A DNA stretch of 64,000 bases, taken from the NCBI GenBank assembly GCA_029933075.1, contig JAOZOW010000003.1:1-64000 (forward strand), read 5' to 3'. Below the pieces are notes generated by a model that did not search any database, was not told where the DNA came from, and worked only from the letters and a program-made list of their open reading frames with translations. Shown here piece after piece: positions 51,928 through 62,419 of this stretch. Numbering within the stretch: the stretch's first letter is position 1; the number at the start of each line of letters is the position of its first letter. A program made the position numbers and the translations under genes. This DNA is from Deltaproteobacteria bacterium (lineage in GTDB: Bacteria > Desulfobacterota > DSM-4660 > Desulfatiglandales > Desulfatiglandaceae).

Positions 51928-53655
51928 ATGAGATACTCCAATTACTTCATTCCCACGTACAAGGAGATTCCGGCTGACGCGGAGGTTATCAGCCATCAGT
52001 TGATGCTCAGGGCGGGCATGATCAGGAAGCTGACATCAGGCATCTATACTTATCTCCCACTTGGCCTGCGCAGTATCAGAAAAGTAGAAAATATTGTCAG
52101 GGAGGAGATGAATCGGGCAGGGGCCATAGAACTCCTGATGCCCGCTGTTCAGCCCGCCGAGCTGTGGCAGGAAAGCGGCAGGTGGGATTATTACGGGCGC
52201 GAACTGTTGAGATTCAAGGATCGCCATGACCACGAGGCATGTATCGGGCCTACCCACGAAGAGGTCATTACGGATCTGGTGAGAAATGAAATACATTCGT
52301 ACAAGCAGATGCCAATCAACTTCTATCAGATACAGACCAAGTTCAGAGATGAGATAAGGCCCAGGTTCGGCGTGATGAGGGCCAGGGAATTTATCATGAA
52401 GGATGCTTACAGCTTCGATACGGACGAACAGGGGGTCAATCGAAGTTACGAGCTTATGTATCATGCGTATACGAGGATTTTCGAACGCTGCGGCCTCAAA
52501 TTCAGGGCGGTGGAGGCAGACACTGGTGCAATCGGTGGCAGTTATTCCCACGAATTCATGGTCCTGGCCGAGACAGGTGAAGACCAGATTGTAAGCTGCA
52601 GCTCGTGCGACTACGCGGCAAACATGGAGAGGGCCGAAGTGCCGCCCCCCTCTGATCCCATTGCCGCGGTGGAGGATGACCTCAGACCGATCGAGGAGGT
52701 GGACACACCGGATATCAAGAGCGTGGAAGAGGTGACCTCCTTCCTCTCCATAACAGCGGACAGGCTCATAAAGACCCTTGTCTTTATGGCGGACGAAGCG
52801 GTAGTGGCAGCACTTGTCAGAGGCGACCACGAGATAAACGAGGCCAAACTGAAAAACTTCCTTGGGGCCCAAAACATAGAACTGGCAGATCCAAGGCAGG
52901 TGGAAGAAACTACCGGGGCGCCCATGGGCTTTGCTGGCCCGTTAGGACTAAAGGTAAAGATCGTGGCCGACCATGCAATAAAGAAGATGAGGAATTTTGT
53001 CGTCGGAGGAAACAGAAGAGACCTTCATCTGAAAAATGTCAACCTGGATAGAGACTTCAAGGTGGATGCCTACGGAGACCTGCGCATGATAGCCCCTGGG
53101 GATCCCTGCCCCAGGTGCGGTGGGGAGATAAAATTCGCCAGGGGCATCGAAGTAGGCCATATTTTTAAACTGGGGACAAAATACAGTGAAGCGCTCGGGG
53201 CTGTTTTTCTCGATGAAAACGGCAAAGAGAGACCGATCGTTATGGGGTGTTACGGGATCGGAATCGGGAGAACCGTGGCCGCAGCAATTGAGCAGAATCA
53301 TGATGAGCATGGTATTATCTTCCCCGTCCCTATAGCCCCGTTTGAGGTCACCATTTTGCCCCTCCAGATGCACGAGACCCGCGTGGTGGATACCGCGGAG
53401 AAGATTTACAGGCAGCTGCTCGACCATGGAATTGAGGCAATAATTGACGACAGGGATGAACGCGCAGGAGTCAAATTCAATGATGCCGATCTCATAGGGA
53501 TTCCGTTGCGTGTCACCGTAGGTCTTAGAGGGCTCAATGCCGGTAAGGTAGAGGTCAAACTGAGGTCCAGCTCAGAAAGCATGGATGTGCCCCCGGACAA
53601 GGCCCCGGCCTTTATCATCAAGAATGTGAAGAAACTTTATGATTCGGCTCAATGA
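51928..53655 (+). CDS. proS: Prolyl-tRNA synthetase
   Basis: Class II aminoacyl-tRNA synthetase charging tRNA-Pro. The 575-residue length and an inserted editing domain at about 225-390 (YbaK-like, removing misacylated Ala) mark the bacterial type. Motif 2 contains the [21 protein letters not shown] region (shown in part) and motif 3 [17 protein letters not shown]. The C-terminal anticodon-binding domain follows. Its last 17 bases overlap the start of rel, so the two are translationally coupled. Confidence 0.96.
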   Translation: MRYSNYFIPTYKEIPADAEVISHQLMLRAGMIRKLTSGIYTYLPLGLRSIRKVENIVREEMNRAGAIELLMPAVQPAELWQESGRWDYYGRELLRFKDRHDHEACIGPTHEEVITDLVRNEIHSYKQMPINFYQIQTKFRDEIRPRFGVMRAREFIMKDAYSFDTDEQGVNRSYELMYHAYTRIFERCGLKFRAVEADTGAIGGSYSHEFMVLAETGEDQIVSCSSCDYAANMERAEVPPPSDPIAAVEDDLRPIEEVDTPDIKSVEEVTSFLSITADRLIKTLVFMADEAVVAALVRGDHEINEAKLKNFLGAQNIELADPRQVEETTGAPMGFAGPLGLKVKIVADHAIKKMRNFVVGGNRRDLHLKNVNLDRDFKVDAYGDLRMIAPGDPCPRCGGEIKFARGIEVGHIFKLGTKYSEALGAVFLDENGKERPIVMGCYGIGIGRTVAAAIEQNHDEHGIIFPVPIAPFEVTILPLQMHETRVVDTAEKIYRQLLDHGIEAIIDDRDERAGVKFNDADLIGIPLRVTVGLRGLNAGKVEVKLRSSSESMDVPPDKAPAFIIKNVKKLYDSAQ

Positions 53656-55780
53656 CATAACTTCAGAGCTTCTCCGGTACCATCCCGGTGCAAACATAGA
53701 GCTGGTGGAAAAGGCATACGTATATTCGGCCAAGGTCCACCAAGGCCAGATTCGCCTTTCTGGGGAGCCATACCTGTCCCATCCCCTGGAAGTCGCTCAC
53801 ATCCTTACGCACATGAAAATGGATGTGATCTGCATCGTAGCCGGACTGCTCCACGACACCCTCGAGGACACCGACGCGGAGTTGGAGGAAATCAGGCGGC
53901 TTTTCGGGGAGGAGACGGCCAACATCGTCAATGGAGTAACCAAGATCAGCAAGATGCATTTTGCCAGCAGCAGGCAGCGCCAGGCAGAGAATATTCGAAA
54001 GATGATCCTGGCCATGTCCACGGATATAAGGGTCATTCTGGTCAAACTGGCGGACCGATTGCACAATATGAGAACGCTGGGCTACCAGCCCCTTGACAAA
54101 CAACGCCTTATCGCCCGGGAAACCCTTGACATTTACGCGCCCCTTGCAGGCCGGATGGGCATATTCTGGATAAAATCGAACCTGGAGGACCTGTGCCTGT
54201 ACTATCTTGAACCCGAAATCTACAAGCAGATCAAAGATCAGATTACCCAGAGGCAGGACGAAATCGAGAAATTCATCGAAGAGGTCAAGAGCCTCCTCAT
54301 GAATAAGCTCTCAGAGTATAATATCCATGCGGATGTCCAGGGGAGGCACAAACACTTCTACAGTATTTACAAGAAGATGCTGGACCAGAGTCTCACCGTA
54401 AACCAAGTATACGACATCCTTGCATTTCGGGTCATTGTCAACACCATAAAAGACTGCTATGCATCTCTGGGGCATATCCATTCCATGTGGACCCCTGTGC
54501 CGGGTCGCTTCAAGGATTATATATCGGTCCCTAAGGCCAACATGTACCAGTCGCTTCATACAACGGTCATCGGCCCACTGGGCCAAAGGATGGAAGTCCA
54601 GATTCGTACATGGGAAATGCACCGTGTTGCTGAAGAGGGAATAGCAGCTCATTGGAAATACAAAGAGGGAAGCATTGCCACCAAAACCGACGAAAAACAG
54701 TTTGCCTGGCTCCGGCAGCTTCTGGAGTGGCAACAAAACCTCAAAGACCCGCTGGAGTTCCTGGAAACGGTCCGGATGGATCTCTTTCCCAACGAAGTTT
54801 ATGTTTTTACCCCCAAGGGTGAGGTCAAGGCGTTTCCAAAAGGAGCCACACCGGTTGATTTTGCTTACAGTATTCACTCGGAAGTTGGGGAGAAATGCGC
54901 CGGCGCCAAAGTCAATGGGAAAATGGTGCCCCTCAGGTACCAGCTGAAAAATGGTGATATGGTGGAGATCATCACTTCCCCAAAGCAGCATCCCAGCAAG
55001 GACTGGCTCAAATTCGTCAAGACCCCCAAGGCAAAAACCAAGATACGACAATGGATCAACAGCCAGGAAAGGGAGCAGAGCATCACCTTAGGAAAGAATC
55101 TCCTTGAAAAGGCCCTTTCCTACGAGCACATGAATATGCCCAATCTCCTGAAAAGCGAGCAAATCTCTGCCATTGCCAGGGAGATGTCTTTTCACTCTGT
55201 GGAGGACTTGCTGGCCCAGGTGGGATTCGGCAAGATATCACCAAAGCAGATAATTGGACGCCTCAAACCCAAGTTGGGCATTCGGGAAGAAAAAGCCCCT
55301 GGTATCGTAGGGAAGGTAGTGGGGCGGATGAGGAGGCGCAAAGGCACCCATGGAATTAAAGTCAAGGGCATCAGCGATATGCTTATCCGGTTCGCCAACT
55401 GCTGTCACCCCGTGCCCGGTGAGAAAGTAATCGGCTTCATCACCCGGGGACGCGGGATTACGATCCATCACCAGGGCTGTAGGCATGTGCTCAATGCCGA
55501 TCCTGAACGACTGGTGGACATCGCCTGGGAACCTTCCGTAGAGGAGACATATCTCGCAAGGCTCAAAGTAACAAGCCTGGATAAAAAAGGCGTGCTGGCC
55601 GACATTAGCTCCGTCATAACCCAAAAAGATGCCAATATCATCGAGGCCGAAGTAAAAACGACCATGGACAACAAGGGTATCTCGCTGTTTACCATCGAGG
55701 TGGAAAATTACAAGCAACTTCAGGATATCATGGGGGCCATCAAAAAAGTCAAGAACGTGCTGATTGTGGAGAGATTGTGA
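53639..55780 (+). CDS. rel: Bifunctional (p)ppGpp synthetase/hydrolase
   Basis: Stringent-response enzyme that makes and degrades (p)ppGpp. In 713 residues: an N-terminal HD hydrolase with HDTLEDT (72-78), a synthetase domain with the RxKD motif RFKD (290-293), which is the Mg-type bifunctional signature, a TGS domain near 390-450 ([20 protein letters not shown]), and a C-terminal zinc-finger/ACT region from about 640. Both active sites look intact, so one gene may carry both activities. It starts within proS, linking synthesis to an amino-acid charging gene. Confidence 0.95.
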   Translation: MIRLNDITSELLRYHPGANIELVEKAYVYSAKVHQGQIRLSGEPYLSHPLEVAHILTHMKMDVICIVAGLLHDTLEDTDAELEEIRRLFGEETANIVNGVTKISKMHFASSRQRQAENIRKMILAMSTDIRVILVKLADRLHNMRTLGYQPLDKQRLIARETLDIYAPLAGRMGIFWIKSNLEDLCLYYLEPEIYKQIKDQITQRQDEIEKFIEEVKSLLMNKLSEYNIHADVQGRHKHFYSIYKKMLDQSLTVNQVYDILAFRVIVNTIKDCYASLGHIHSMWTPVPGRFKDYISVPKANMYQSLHTTVIGPLGQRMEVQIRTWEMHRVAEEGIAAHWKYKEGSIATKTDEKQFAWLRQLLEWQQNLKDPLEFLETVRMDLFPNEVYVFTPKGEVKAFPKGATPVDFAYSIHSEVGEKCAGAKVNGKMVPLRYQLKNGDMVEIITSPKQHPSKDWLKFVKTPKAKTKIRQWINSQEREQSITLGKNLLEKALSYEHMNMPNLLKSEQISAIAREMSFHSVEDLLAQVGFGKISPKQIIGRLKPKLGIREEKAPGIVGKVVGRMRRRKGTHGIKVKGISDMLIRFANCCHPVPGEKVIGFITRGRGITIHHQGCRHVLNADPERLVDIAWEPSVEETYLARLKVTSLDKKGVLADISSVITQKDANIIEAEVKTTMDNKGISLFTIEVENYKQLQDIMGAIKKVKNVLIVERL

Positions 55781-55789
55781 GGGGGCTGG

Positions 55790-55981
55790 TCAGGATGGCT
55801 TTACCACTCGGCCTGTCCGGATGCAGGTCGTACACACTCTCATCCTCTTGGTCCGACCATTTTGCACGCACTTTACCCTCTGAAGGTTGGGGTACCATCT
55901 CGTTTTGGTCTTATTGTGCGCATGGCTCACATTATAACCGACCACCGGCCTCTTGCCGCATATTTCACAGACCTTTGACAT
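55790..55981 (-). CDS. rpmB: 50S ribosomal protein L28
   Basis: A 63-residue large-subunit protein with the zinc-binding CEICGKRP at the N-terminus and CTTC near the C-terminus, and the [19 protein letters not shown] core. This is the cysteine-containing (C+) form. It is convergent with rel, nine bases apart, and stands alone rather than beside rpmG. An AGGGAG-CTCCCT hairpin lies upstream at 56049-56066. Confidence 0.96.
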   Translation of the reverse strand: MSKVCEICGKRPVVGYNVSHAHNKTKTRWYPNLQRVKCVQNGRTKRMRVCTTCIRTGRVVKPS

Positions 55982-56140
55982 GTCTGGCTCTCCTCCAAAT
56001 CTCAGATTTTAACCCCAACCCCGCACAGCCTGCTGAGTTCGGGCCTGAAGGGAGGTAAATCTCCCTGCACTGCACTTCAAGGATTTAAAGGTGGATTTAA
56101 TACAGCATCAGGGAACAAATAGCAAGATTTTTTTGGCATT

Positions 56141-57631
56141 ATGCCTCCATCCAGGGGGGTAGGAGCTTCGATCTTGGACCACAAAGGGACCCAGGTGTCT
56201 GAAACATCTCTCACGCCCGACCTCAACCGGGTGCCGGGACAGTTTAGACATATCCATTTGATGGGCATATGCGGTACAGGCATGGCCTCCCTTGCGGGCA
56301 TGCTCCAGGAGCAGGGATTCCACGTCACAGGCTCGGACCAGGATGTCTACCCGCCCATGAGCCTTTTCCTGGAAAACCTCTCCATACCGGTCAATGAAGG
56401 ATACCGTCCGGAGAACCTCCGCCCCCGCCCTGACCTGGTGATTGTCGGAAACGTGGTGACCAGGGACAATCCCGAGGCCCTGGAGCTTTCGCGGTCGAAA
56501 ATTCCTTATCTATCCTTTCCCCAGGCCCTTCGCCGCTTCGCCCTGAAGGGAAAACGCAGCATCGTTGTAAGCGGCACTCATGGAAAGACCACGACCACAG
56601 CCCTGGTGGCATGGATCCTGGAGAGCGCCGGCAAGAAGCCTGGATTTATGGTGGGAGGAATCCCCAAAAACTTTAAAAAAAACTTCAGGCTGGGGAAAGG
56701 GAGCGACTTTGTGGTTGAGGGTGATGAGTATGACTCCGCCTTTTTTGACAAGGGCCCCAAGTTCCTGCACTACGGGGCCCGGATGGCAATCCTGACCGGT
56801 ATAGAATTTGACCATGCAGACATCTATAGAGACCTGACGCATCTAACCAGGAGTTTTCGAAAATTCATCGATCTCATCCCCGATCAGGGGCTCTTGGTGG
56901 CAAACGTGGACAATCCCGTGGTGGCTGAAGAAATCAAAAGAGCGGGGTGCCGGGTGGCCACCTATAGCCTCTCCGGCCACAGCCAGTGGTCAGCCGTTGA
57001 TCTGGGATTCCATGAAGGGCTTAGTCGATTCAGGATCCTAAAGGAAGGTCGAAAGTACCTTGAACTCTCTACCCCTCTTTACGGGACCCACAACATGTCC
57101 AATCTGCTCTCCGCGGTTGTCTTGGCCCACCATATGGAAATCGCCTCTCCTATCCTTGCAAAAGCGGCCAGGAGCTTTCAGGGTGTTGTGCGCAGACAGG
57201 AGCTGGTGGGAGAAAAGCGGGGGATCACTATTCTGGATGACTTTGCCCATCATCCCACAGCAGTTAAAGCCACCATTGGGGCTGTCCGCCGCAGATACGG
57301 CAATCGACGGTTAGTGGCGGTCTTTGAACCCCGCTCCAACTCGAGCAGGCGAAATGTCTTTCAGAAGAGGTACGCCTTGTCTTTTGACGACGCGGATCTG
57401 GTGATGGTACCCGAGCCCTCCCGGGTGGAGAAAATCCCGCCCGGGGATCGCTTCTCATCCAGAGAGCTTGCGGACGATCTCGGGGCAAGAGGGATAAAAG
57501 CCCTCTGTTTCAAGCACACCGAAAATTTACTCCGGGCTCTCGTGCAGGAGGTGAAGCGAGGTGATGTCGTGCTGATGATGTCAAACGGGGCTTTCGATAA
57601 CCTCCCCCGCCGGCTTCTCAAAAGTCTGTAG
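56141..57631 (+). CDS. mpl: UDP-N-acetylmuramate:L-alanyl-gamma-D-glutamyl-meso-diaminopimelate ligase
   Basis: Recycles murein tripeptide by ligating it to UDP-MurNAc. It is a Mur ligase of 496 residues with the ATP loop SGTHGKTTT (144-152), a DFVVEGDEYDSAFFD segment and the FAHHPTAVKAT motif followed by EPRSNSSRRN, which separates Mpl from MurC (which has GHHPTE). The N-terminal 30 residues before HIHLMGICGTGMASLAG look non-conserved, so the start may be later. It is flanked by rpmB (divergent) and a GAF-ANTAR gene. Confidence 0.92.
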   Translation: MPPSRGVGASILDHKGTQVSETSLTPDLNRVPGQFRHIHLMGICGTGMASLAGMLQEQGFHVTGSDQDVYPPMSLFLENLSIPVNEGYRPENLRPRPDLVIVGNVVTRDNPEALELSRSKIPYLSFPQALRRFALKGKRSIVVSGTHGKTTTTALVAWILESAGKKPGFMVGGIPKNFKKNFRLGKGSDFVVEGDEYDSAFFDKGPKFLHYGARMAILTGIEFDHADIYRDLTHLTRSFRKFIDLIPDQGLLVANVDNPVVAEEIKRAGCRVATYSLSGHSQWSAVDLGFHEGLSRFRILKEGRKYLELSTPLYGTHNMSNLLSAVVLAHHMEIASPILAKAARSFQGVVRRQELVGEKRGITILDDFAHHPTAVKATIGAVRRRYGNRRLVAVFEPRSNSSRRNVFQKRYALSFDDADLVMVPEPSRVEKIPPGDRFSSRELADDLGARGIKALCFKHTENLLRALVQEVKRGDVVLMMSNGAFDNLPRRLLKSL

Positions 57632-57959
57632 CGATTCATGCCTATCCAAAATCGGTTTGGCGCTTTGAAAAGAAGGCTAAAGGGTGGGAGGGATCAGGTA
57701 CCAGAAACCGGCAACCAGCAGAGGTATTAACCTCAATATTGGCTGGATGAACGCTCGGGCGTGGACGCGGTTTGCACAGACATATAGTAATTGGTATTGA
57801 AAAGTCTCTCTATTTTGGCTAATTTTAAATATTAGGGTTCAATTGGCCACAAAGGACGTGCAAAATTCTTTGATAGCATAAACACGCCAAAATGCCTCAT
57901 TCATCTCGGGGATGGAAGTTTTGCTGATCTTAGGGTAAAGAGCCAAAGGCGAGCCTAAA
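57632..57959. other. 328-base gene-free gap between mpl and the GAF-ANTAR gene
   Basis: No ORF of note. It contains one copy of a 24-base sequence also found at 9395-9419 (here 57645-57668) and a weak promoter-like TTGAAA (57797-57802) with TAATTT 17 bases later. No terminator-like hairpin for mpl was recognised. Confidence 0.5.
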
Positions 57960-58670
57960 ATGGAAACAATAAAGCCAGAGACCTATGACAAATACATAAA
58001 AGCGCTCATGGATATAAGCCGCGCCATCAGCTCCGAGCAGTATCTGGAGGACATCCTCAAGCTCATTGTGATGGTTACTGCAAAGGTAACCGGCGTGGAA
58101 ATCTGCTCCCTGTGGCTAATTGATGAGAATGAAAGCCCCGTCAAAATCCGTCTTAAGGCCACCCAGGCCATCGACCACGAATATGTAAAGGACCGGGCCC
58201 TGAATATGGAGGAGGGGGTGGTGGGGTTTGTTGCCACTCACAATCAGCCCCTCTTTGTGCCGGATGTCCTGAAAGAGCCCCGCTTCAAAGAAAAGGAAAT
58301 GGCAAAGAAACTGGGTCTGGTGTCCATGCTGGGAGTCCCTCTCCAGGTCAAGGATGGGAAGGTGATCGGGGTGCTCAACTGCTTTACCTCGGCGCCTCAC
58401 AAGTTTTCCGAAACCGAGATAAATCTCGTGACCGCGGTTGCCAATCAGGCGGCTGTCGCCATCCGCAATACAGAACTAATGGTGAAAACCAAGGTGATCC
58501 AAGAAGAACTTGAGACACGAAAATTGGTGGAGCGGGCCAAAGAAGTCCTCATGCGGAAACGCGACATCAAAGGCGATGAGGCCTATCGCTGGATCCAGAA
58601 ACGGAGTATGGACACCCGAAAGTCCATGAAGCAGGTAGCCGAGGCGATCCTCCTTTCAGAGGAACTCTGA
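57960..58670 (+). CDS. GAF-ANTAR domain regulator (RNA-binding antiterminator type)
   Basis: A 236-residue cytosolic protein. A GAF sensor domain spans about 20-165 (VTGVEICSLWLIDE, VGFVATHNQPLFVPDV, ANQAAVAIRN). A coiled linker leads to an ANTAR domain at about 180-232 (ERAKEVLMRKRDIKGDEAYR, then WIQKRSMDTRKSMKQVAEAI). ANTAR proteins bind paired hexaloop hairpins in nascent mRNA and prevent termination. The GAF ligand is unknown. It faces the Liv/acyl-CoA synthetase module at the right end of the window, which makes those genes candidates for control, but no tandem hexaloop pair was recognised here. Confidence 0.9.
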   Translation: METIKPETYDKYIKALMDISRAISSEQYLEDILKLIVMVTAKVTGVEICSLWLIDENESPVKIRLKATQAIDHEYVKDRALNMEEGVVGFVATHNQPLFVPDVLKEPRFKEKEMAKKLGLVSMLGVPLQVKDGKVIGVLNCFTSAPHKFSETEINLVTAVANQAAVAIRNTELMVKTKVIQEELETRKLVERAKEVLMRKRDIKGDEAYRWIQKRSMDTRKSMKQVAEAILLSEEL

Positions 58671-58681
58671 GCCCGAAACGA

Positions 58682-58719
58682 GGCTGATGCCCCTCCCGGG
58701 CAAGGGAGGGGCATCAGCC
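58682..58719. terminator. Perfect 16-bp hairpin between convergent genes
   Basis: GGCTGATGCCCCTCCC (58682-58697) and its complement at 58704-58719 enclose a 6-base loop GGGCAA. It lies in the 59-base gap between the GAF-ANTAR gene and the lipoprotein gene, so it probably ends both transcripts, although neither side has a strong T-run. The loop does not carry the A1/G4 pattern described for ANTAR targets. Confidence 0.65.
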
Positions 58720-58729
58720 GAGCGGGTAT

Positions 58730-59299
58730 CTATTTAAAAACAATCTTTCCCTTCTTCTTCCCTACCCAATCTTTAAATCTATCCAGGAGCCCAGGTGGCA
58801 CAAATGTAACTTTGCACACAGCAATCTTGTCGGATTCCATGCTCACCGCCCTGGCCGTGTAGGTGCCGGGAGGTATGGGCGGTCTGGAAACGATGACAAT
58901 GCTTTCCAACTTCTTATTGGAGCCCAGCTTGGCGTTTAACAGTTCCGCCACTTTTACCAGGGTCCCCACCTTGGCTGTGAAATGCCCGTTCTTGTCCACT
59001 TCCCCGTCCGCTATGGGAATATGAACCGTCTTGCCGCCTTTGTTGACATTCACCAAAGTCACAAAAACCGAATCTCCTGGATCGAAACCCTTGCCCCTGA
59101 ACAGGAGCGGGGTACGCAACAGGGAAACCACACCGGTTGATACCGTATCCGGTTCAACAATCATCTGCGGTCCCTTGATGGTAGGATCAAACTCTTTCGG
59201 CGCTGTGGCACACCCGGCAACCAGCATTATTGCCAGGCCTGCCGCGATCACTGCAGCCAACAATACACGCTTGGACGAATATTCTCTCAAAACATTCAT
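58730..59299 (-). CDS. Liv-module lipoprotein with an Ig-like domain, function unknown
   Basis: A 189-residue protein. A signal peptide ends in the lipobox LVAGC, so it is probably anchored in the inner or outer membrane. The mature part reads as a beta-sandwich: FRGKGFDPGDSVFVTLVNV, then strands to KNGHFTAKV, resembling IPT/Ig-like folds, with a basic tail (KKKGKIVFK). It is the last gene of the right-hand Liv module, 49 bases after the binding-protein gene, so it may assist substrate capture or passage through the envelope. ATG 59299 follows GGGGGG; the 11-residue upstream extension is rejected. I do not recognise a named family. Confidence 0.75.
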   Translation of the reverse strand: MNVLREYSSKRVLLAAVIAAGLAIMLVAGCATAPKEFDPTIKGPQMIVEPDTVSTGVVSLLRTPLLFRGKGFDPGDSVFVTLVNVNKGGKTVHIPIADGEVDKNGHFTAKVGTLVKVAELLNAKLGSNKKLESIVIVSRPPIPPGTYTARAVSMESDKIAVCKVTFVPPGLLDRFKDWVGKKKGKIVFK

Positions 59300-59348
59300 T
59301 TTATCCCCCCTGTAGTAGGCTAATCCATGCATATTTTCCGGTGTCGGC

Positions 59349-60557
59349 CTATCTGCCCAACCGTTTCAGGACTTCCTTGAGATCCACGTCAGAGGTCAAC
59401 CAATCCGACAATCGTATAAACGTGCCCTTGTCCCCGCACTTGGCAAGAAACATGGATCGGGCTCCCTGCCTCCTGTTGGGGCCGTAAGTAATCTTGGGGC
59501 CTATCCCTTGGAAGTCTTTAATGGACTCCATGGCCTTGACAAAATTGTCCGCCGTCAAATCCCTGCCGCATCTTCTCAAACCCTCCACCATGGGTTCCAC
59601 AAAGATGAATCCCGCATAGAAGAACACCCCCCACCGGTCCTTAGGCGCAAACCGGTCATGGGCTGCCCTGTATTTCTTCATCAGGGGGTGCTGTGAATTG
59701 GGGCCCTCTCCAAAAGATGCAAATATTACATCCTTGTAAAGCCCCCTGGTTATCTTGTACATGATGGGTGTATCGCTGAGCGTACTGGAGGTCATCCAAA
59801 GGGGCTTGAAACCCATTTTAGCGGCAGTTGTCAGGATGATCGCTCCCTGTTTGGGCAACAGCCACATGAGAACACAGTCCGGCTTGGCCTTTTTCAACTT
59901 CATGCAGTGCGAACTCAGATCGGTATCAAGCACCTCCACCGACACCTTTGCCACTAATTTCATGCCCAGCTTTCCCAGGGCGTACTCGGCTCCGGCCAAC
60001 CCTTCCCTGCCATAGTCATCGTTCTGATAGAAAAAGGCTATTCTCTTCTTTCCCAGGTTCTTCACCGCATAATTGACCAACATGGCCGCTTCATCAATAT
60101 ACAGCGGATACACGGCAAAGAGGTACTTGGTGGGGGGATAGGCCCAGTGGGTTGACCCGGTTGCTGGACCGACCCAAGGGACCTTCTTCTTATGGAGATA
60201 CTTTTTGACCGCCATCCCGGGAGATGTGCCCACACCGGAGGCCATGGCGAATACCTCTTTACTCTCCACAAGCTCTTTACAGATGGCCTTTGTCCGGGGG
60301 GCCATGTAGCCATCGTCCCGCAGAAAATAGGTGATCTTGCGCCCATGAATGCCCCCCTCGGCGTTGATCATGTCAAAATAACATCCCGTCCCCCTGGCCA
60401 CTGCACCCCACAAGGCTGCGGGGCCCGTCTGGGGACCGTACTGCCCGATCCGTATCTCTGTATCTGTAACACCTCTTTCGGCCCATGCCCCGGATGCGAG
60501 AACCAGGGGCAGCAGCACAGCAAAAGCCACCATCAAGACCCATTCCCTCGTTTTCAT
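59349..60557 (-). CDS. livK: Liv-type ABC transporter substrate-binding protein
   Basis: Periplasmic binding protein of the Leu/Ile/Val (type 1 fold) group, 402 residues. A signal peptide ends near ASGAWA. The mature part begins TDTEIRIGQYGPQTGPAALWG and has ARGTGCYFDMINAEGG and the two-lobe pattern of LivK. AGGAGG precedes ATG 60557, and the longer in-frame start at 60599 is rejected. It is co-transcribed with an acyl-CoA synthetase upstream and a lipoprotein downstream. Many family members in aromatic degraders bind aromatic or aliphatic acids rather than amino acids, so the ligand is open. Confidence 0.9.
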   Translation of the reverse strand: MKTREWVLMVAFAVLLPLVLASGAWAERGVTDTEIRIGQYGPQTGPAALWGAVARGTGCYFDMINAEGGIHGRKITYFLRDDGYMAPRTKAICKELVESKEVFAMASGVGTSPGMAVKKYLHKKKVPWVGPATGSTHWAYPPTKYLFAVYPLYIDEAAMLVNYAVKNLGKKRIAFFYQNDDYGREGLAGAEYALGKLGMKLVAKVSVEVLDTDLSSHCMKLKKAKPDCVLMWLLPKQGAIILTTAAKMGFKPLWMTSSTLSDTPIMYKITRGLYKDVIFASFGEGPNSQHPLMKKYRAAHDRFAPKDRWGVFFYAGFIFVEPMVEGLRRCGRDLTADNFVKAMESIKDFQGIGPKITYGPNRRQGARSMFLAKCGDKGTFIRLSDWLTSDVDLKEVLKRLGR

Positions 60558-60603
60558 ATCTTCCTCCTTTTTTACTGTTGACCAACAAAAAATTTCCATG
60601 CGT

Positions 60604-62412
60604 TTAACGCCTTCCTTTATACATGGCCTCGATCAAATCACCGAAGGCCTCACTTACAAACTTCCTTTTGACCTTCATGGTCGGTGTGACCTCTCCATCC
60701 TCTTCATACAGTTTCTTGGGAAGTATGGTAAACTTCTTGACCTGCTCAACCCTCGAAAGGGTCTGATTTACATTGTCTACTTCGCCCTGAATAAGTTCGA
60801 GGATTGCGGGGCTCTGGGTCAAATCCTTGTAAGTAGAGAACTGGACCTTATTGTCCTGGGCATATTTGACCACGTTGTCTTCATCGATCATAATCAAACA
60901 TGTCAGATACTTTCTCCTGTCCCCGATCACAACCGCGTCATTGATGTAAGGACTGGCCTTCAGTTTGTTTTCAATATATTGTGGGGTGATATTTTTACCC
61001 CCCGCCGTGACAATGATATCCTTTTTCCGATCTGTTATTTTCAAATAACCATCCTCATCGATCTCCCCTACGTCCCCGGAGTAAAGCCATCCATCTCTTA
61101 TGGTTTGTTCTGTGGCCTCCGGGTTTCTGTAATAGCCCTTAAACACCCCGGGGGACCTGACCAGAATCTCCCCATCTTCCGCAAGCCTTACCTCAATGCC
61201 TGTAAGGGGGGGACCCACCGTGCCATACTTTACTCTGCCCATCCTGGATACACAGGTAACGCCTGTCCCCTCCGTCTGCCCGTAGCCCTCAATCAGATTG
61301 ACACCGATGGACTGAAAGAAATGGAGCACGTCCGGGGCAATGGGTGCAGCCCCCGAATAGGCCACCCTCATCCGATCAAATCCCAGCCTTTCCTTCAGCT
61401 TCCGGAATACGGCCAAGGATGCCAACCAATACAGCATCTCCAGGTAGAAAGGGACCGGTTTGAAGTTCATCCTCAGGGTGGCGCGACTCTTGCCGATTTT
61501 GAACGCAGCCCCGAAAACCATCCGTTTGAACCAGGTGGCATCGGACATCCTGATATAAACGGCCGAAAGATACTTCTCCCATATGCGGGGGACCGCATAA
61601 CCCACCGTGGGGGAGATCTCCCTCATGTTGTCAGTAACAGTATCAAGGCTTTCAATGAAATTAACGGTATATCCGTGGGTGATATGCCCGAAAACAGAAA
61701 AAAGCCGCTCGAATATGTGGCAGAGGGGTAGAAACGACATGACTTCGTCGGTATCGTAAACGGGATTGTCCCGGGTGATGGCCCGTCCCATCCACATCAC
61801 ATTTTTGTGCGTCAGCATTGCCCCTTTAGGGGGGCCGGTTGTACCAGATGTATAGATGAGAACAGAGATATCCTCCGGGCCGATCTGGGACATGCGGCTT
61901 TCGAACAGATCGGGCTCTTTTTCCACAGCCTCCTTACCCACTTCAAGTAGCTTGTCAAAGCTCATCACCATGGGATCTCTGAAATGCCGGAGGCCTTCAA
62001 GGTCCCAAACAATCACCTTTCTAAGAAATGGCACCTTCTCCCTGAAATGGAGCCATTTATCCAGCTGCTCCTCATTTTCCACGAAAAAGAATCTGGACTC
62101 CGAGTTCTCAATCACATACTCCACCTGGGGCCAGGCATTGGTGGAATAGACGCCCACGGCCACGCCTCCGGCACACTGGATGCCCATGTCTATGATAACC
62201 CACTCAGGGCAGTTATCCCCGATAATGGAGACACACTCGCCTTTCTGAAGGCCCATGGATATAAGGGCCGATCCCACATACTTTGCCCTCAAGTAATATT
62301 CTTGCCACGAAATATCGTGCCAGAGACCGAACTCCTTTTTCCGGAGGGCCACTCGGTCTCCGTAGCGCTCTACGGTCTGTTTGAAAGCCAGGGGTACAAC
62401 ATAGTGGTCCAT
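60604..62412 (-). CDS. AMP-forming acyl-CoA synthetase of the right-hand Liv module
   Basis: CoA ligase of 602 residues, paralogous to the enzyme at 120-2042. It has the P-loop YTSGTTGPPKG (187-197), YGQTEGTGVTC, GWLYSGDVGEIDEDGYLKIT with DRKKDIIVTAGGKNI after it, and a C-terminal TMKVKRKF region carrying the conserved lysine. It begins 7 bases after livF and ends 46 bases before livK. The acid activated is probably the one imported by this module. Shared openings such as KEFGLW and SWQEYY with the left paralogue suggest duplication. Confidence 0.92.
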   Translation of the reverse strand: MDHYVVPLAFKQTVERYGDRVALRKKEFGLWHDISWQEYYLRAKYVGSALISMGLQKGECVSIIGDNCPEWVIIDMGIQCAGGVAVGVYSTNAWPQVEYVIENSESRFFFVENEEQLDKWLHFREKVPFLRKVIVWDLEGLRHFRDPMVMSFDKLLEVGKEAVEKEPDLFESRMSQIGPEDISVLIYTSGTTGPPKGAMLTHKNVMWMGRAITRDNPVYDTDEVMSFLPLCHIFERLFSVFGHITHGYTVNFIESLDTVTDNMREISPTVGYAVPRIWEKYLSAVYIRMSDATWFKRMVFGAAFKIGKSRATLRMNFKPVPFYLEMLYWLASLAVFRKLKERLGFDRMRVAYSGAAPIAPDVLHFFQSIGVNLIEGYGQTEGTGVTCVSRMGRVKYGTVGPPLTGIEVRLAEDGEILVRSPGVFKGYYRNPEATEQTIRDGWLYSGDVGEIDEDGYLKITDRKKDIIVTAGGKNITPQYIENKLKASPYINDAVVIGDRRKYLTCLIMIDEDNVVKYAQDNKVQFSTYKDLTQSPAILELIQGEVDNVNQTLSRVEQVKKFTILPKKLYEEDGEVTPTMKVKRKFVSEAFGDLIEAMYKGRR

Positions 62413-62419
62413 GACCTGT

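Noticed and set aside
54311-55051. 246-codon frame antisense to rel
   Set aside because: Shadow of the synthetase and TGS domains of Rel.
58698-58703. Hexaloop of the hairpin at 58682-58719 as an ANTAR target
   Set aside because: The loop GGGCAA lacks the A at position 1 and G at position 4, and there is no second hairpin in tandem.
60598-61731. 377-codon open frame antisense to the right-hand acyl-CoA synthetase
   Set aside because: The minus-strand enzyme has all family motifs over this stretch; the plus frame has no recognisable motif or ribosome site.
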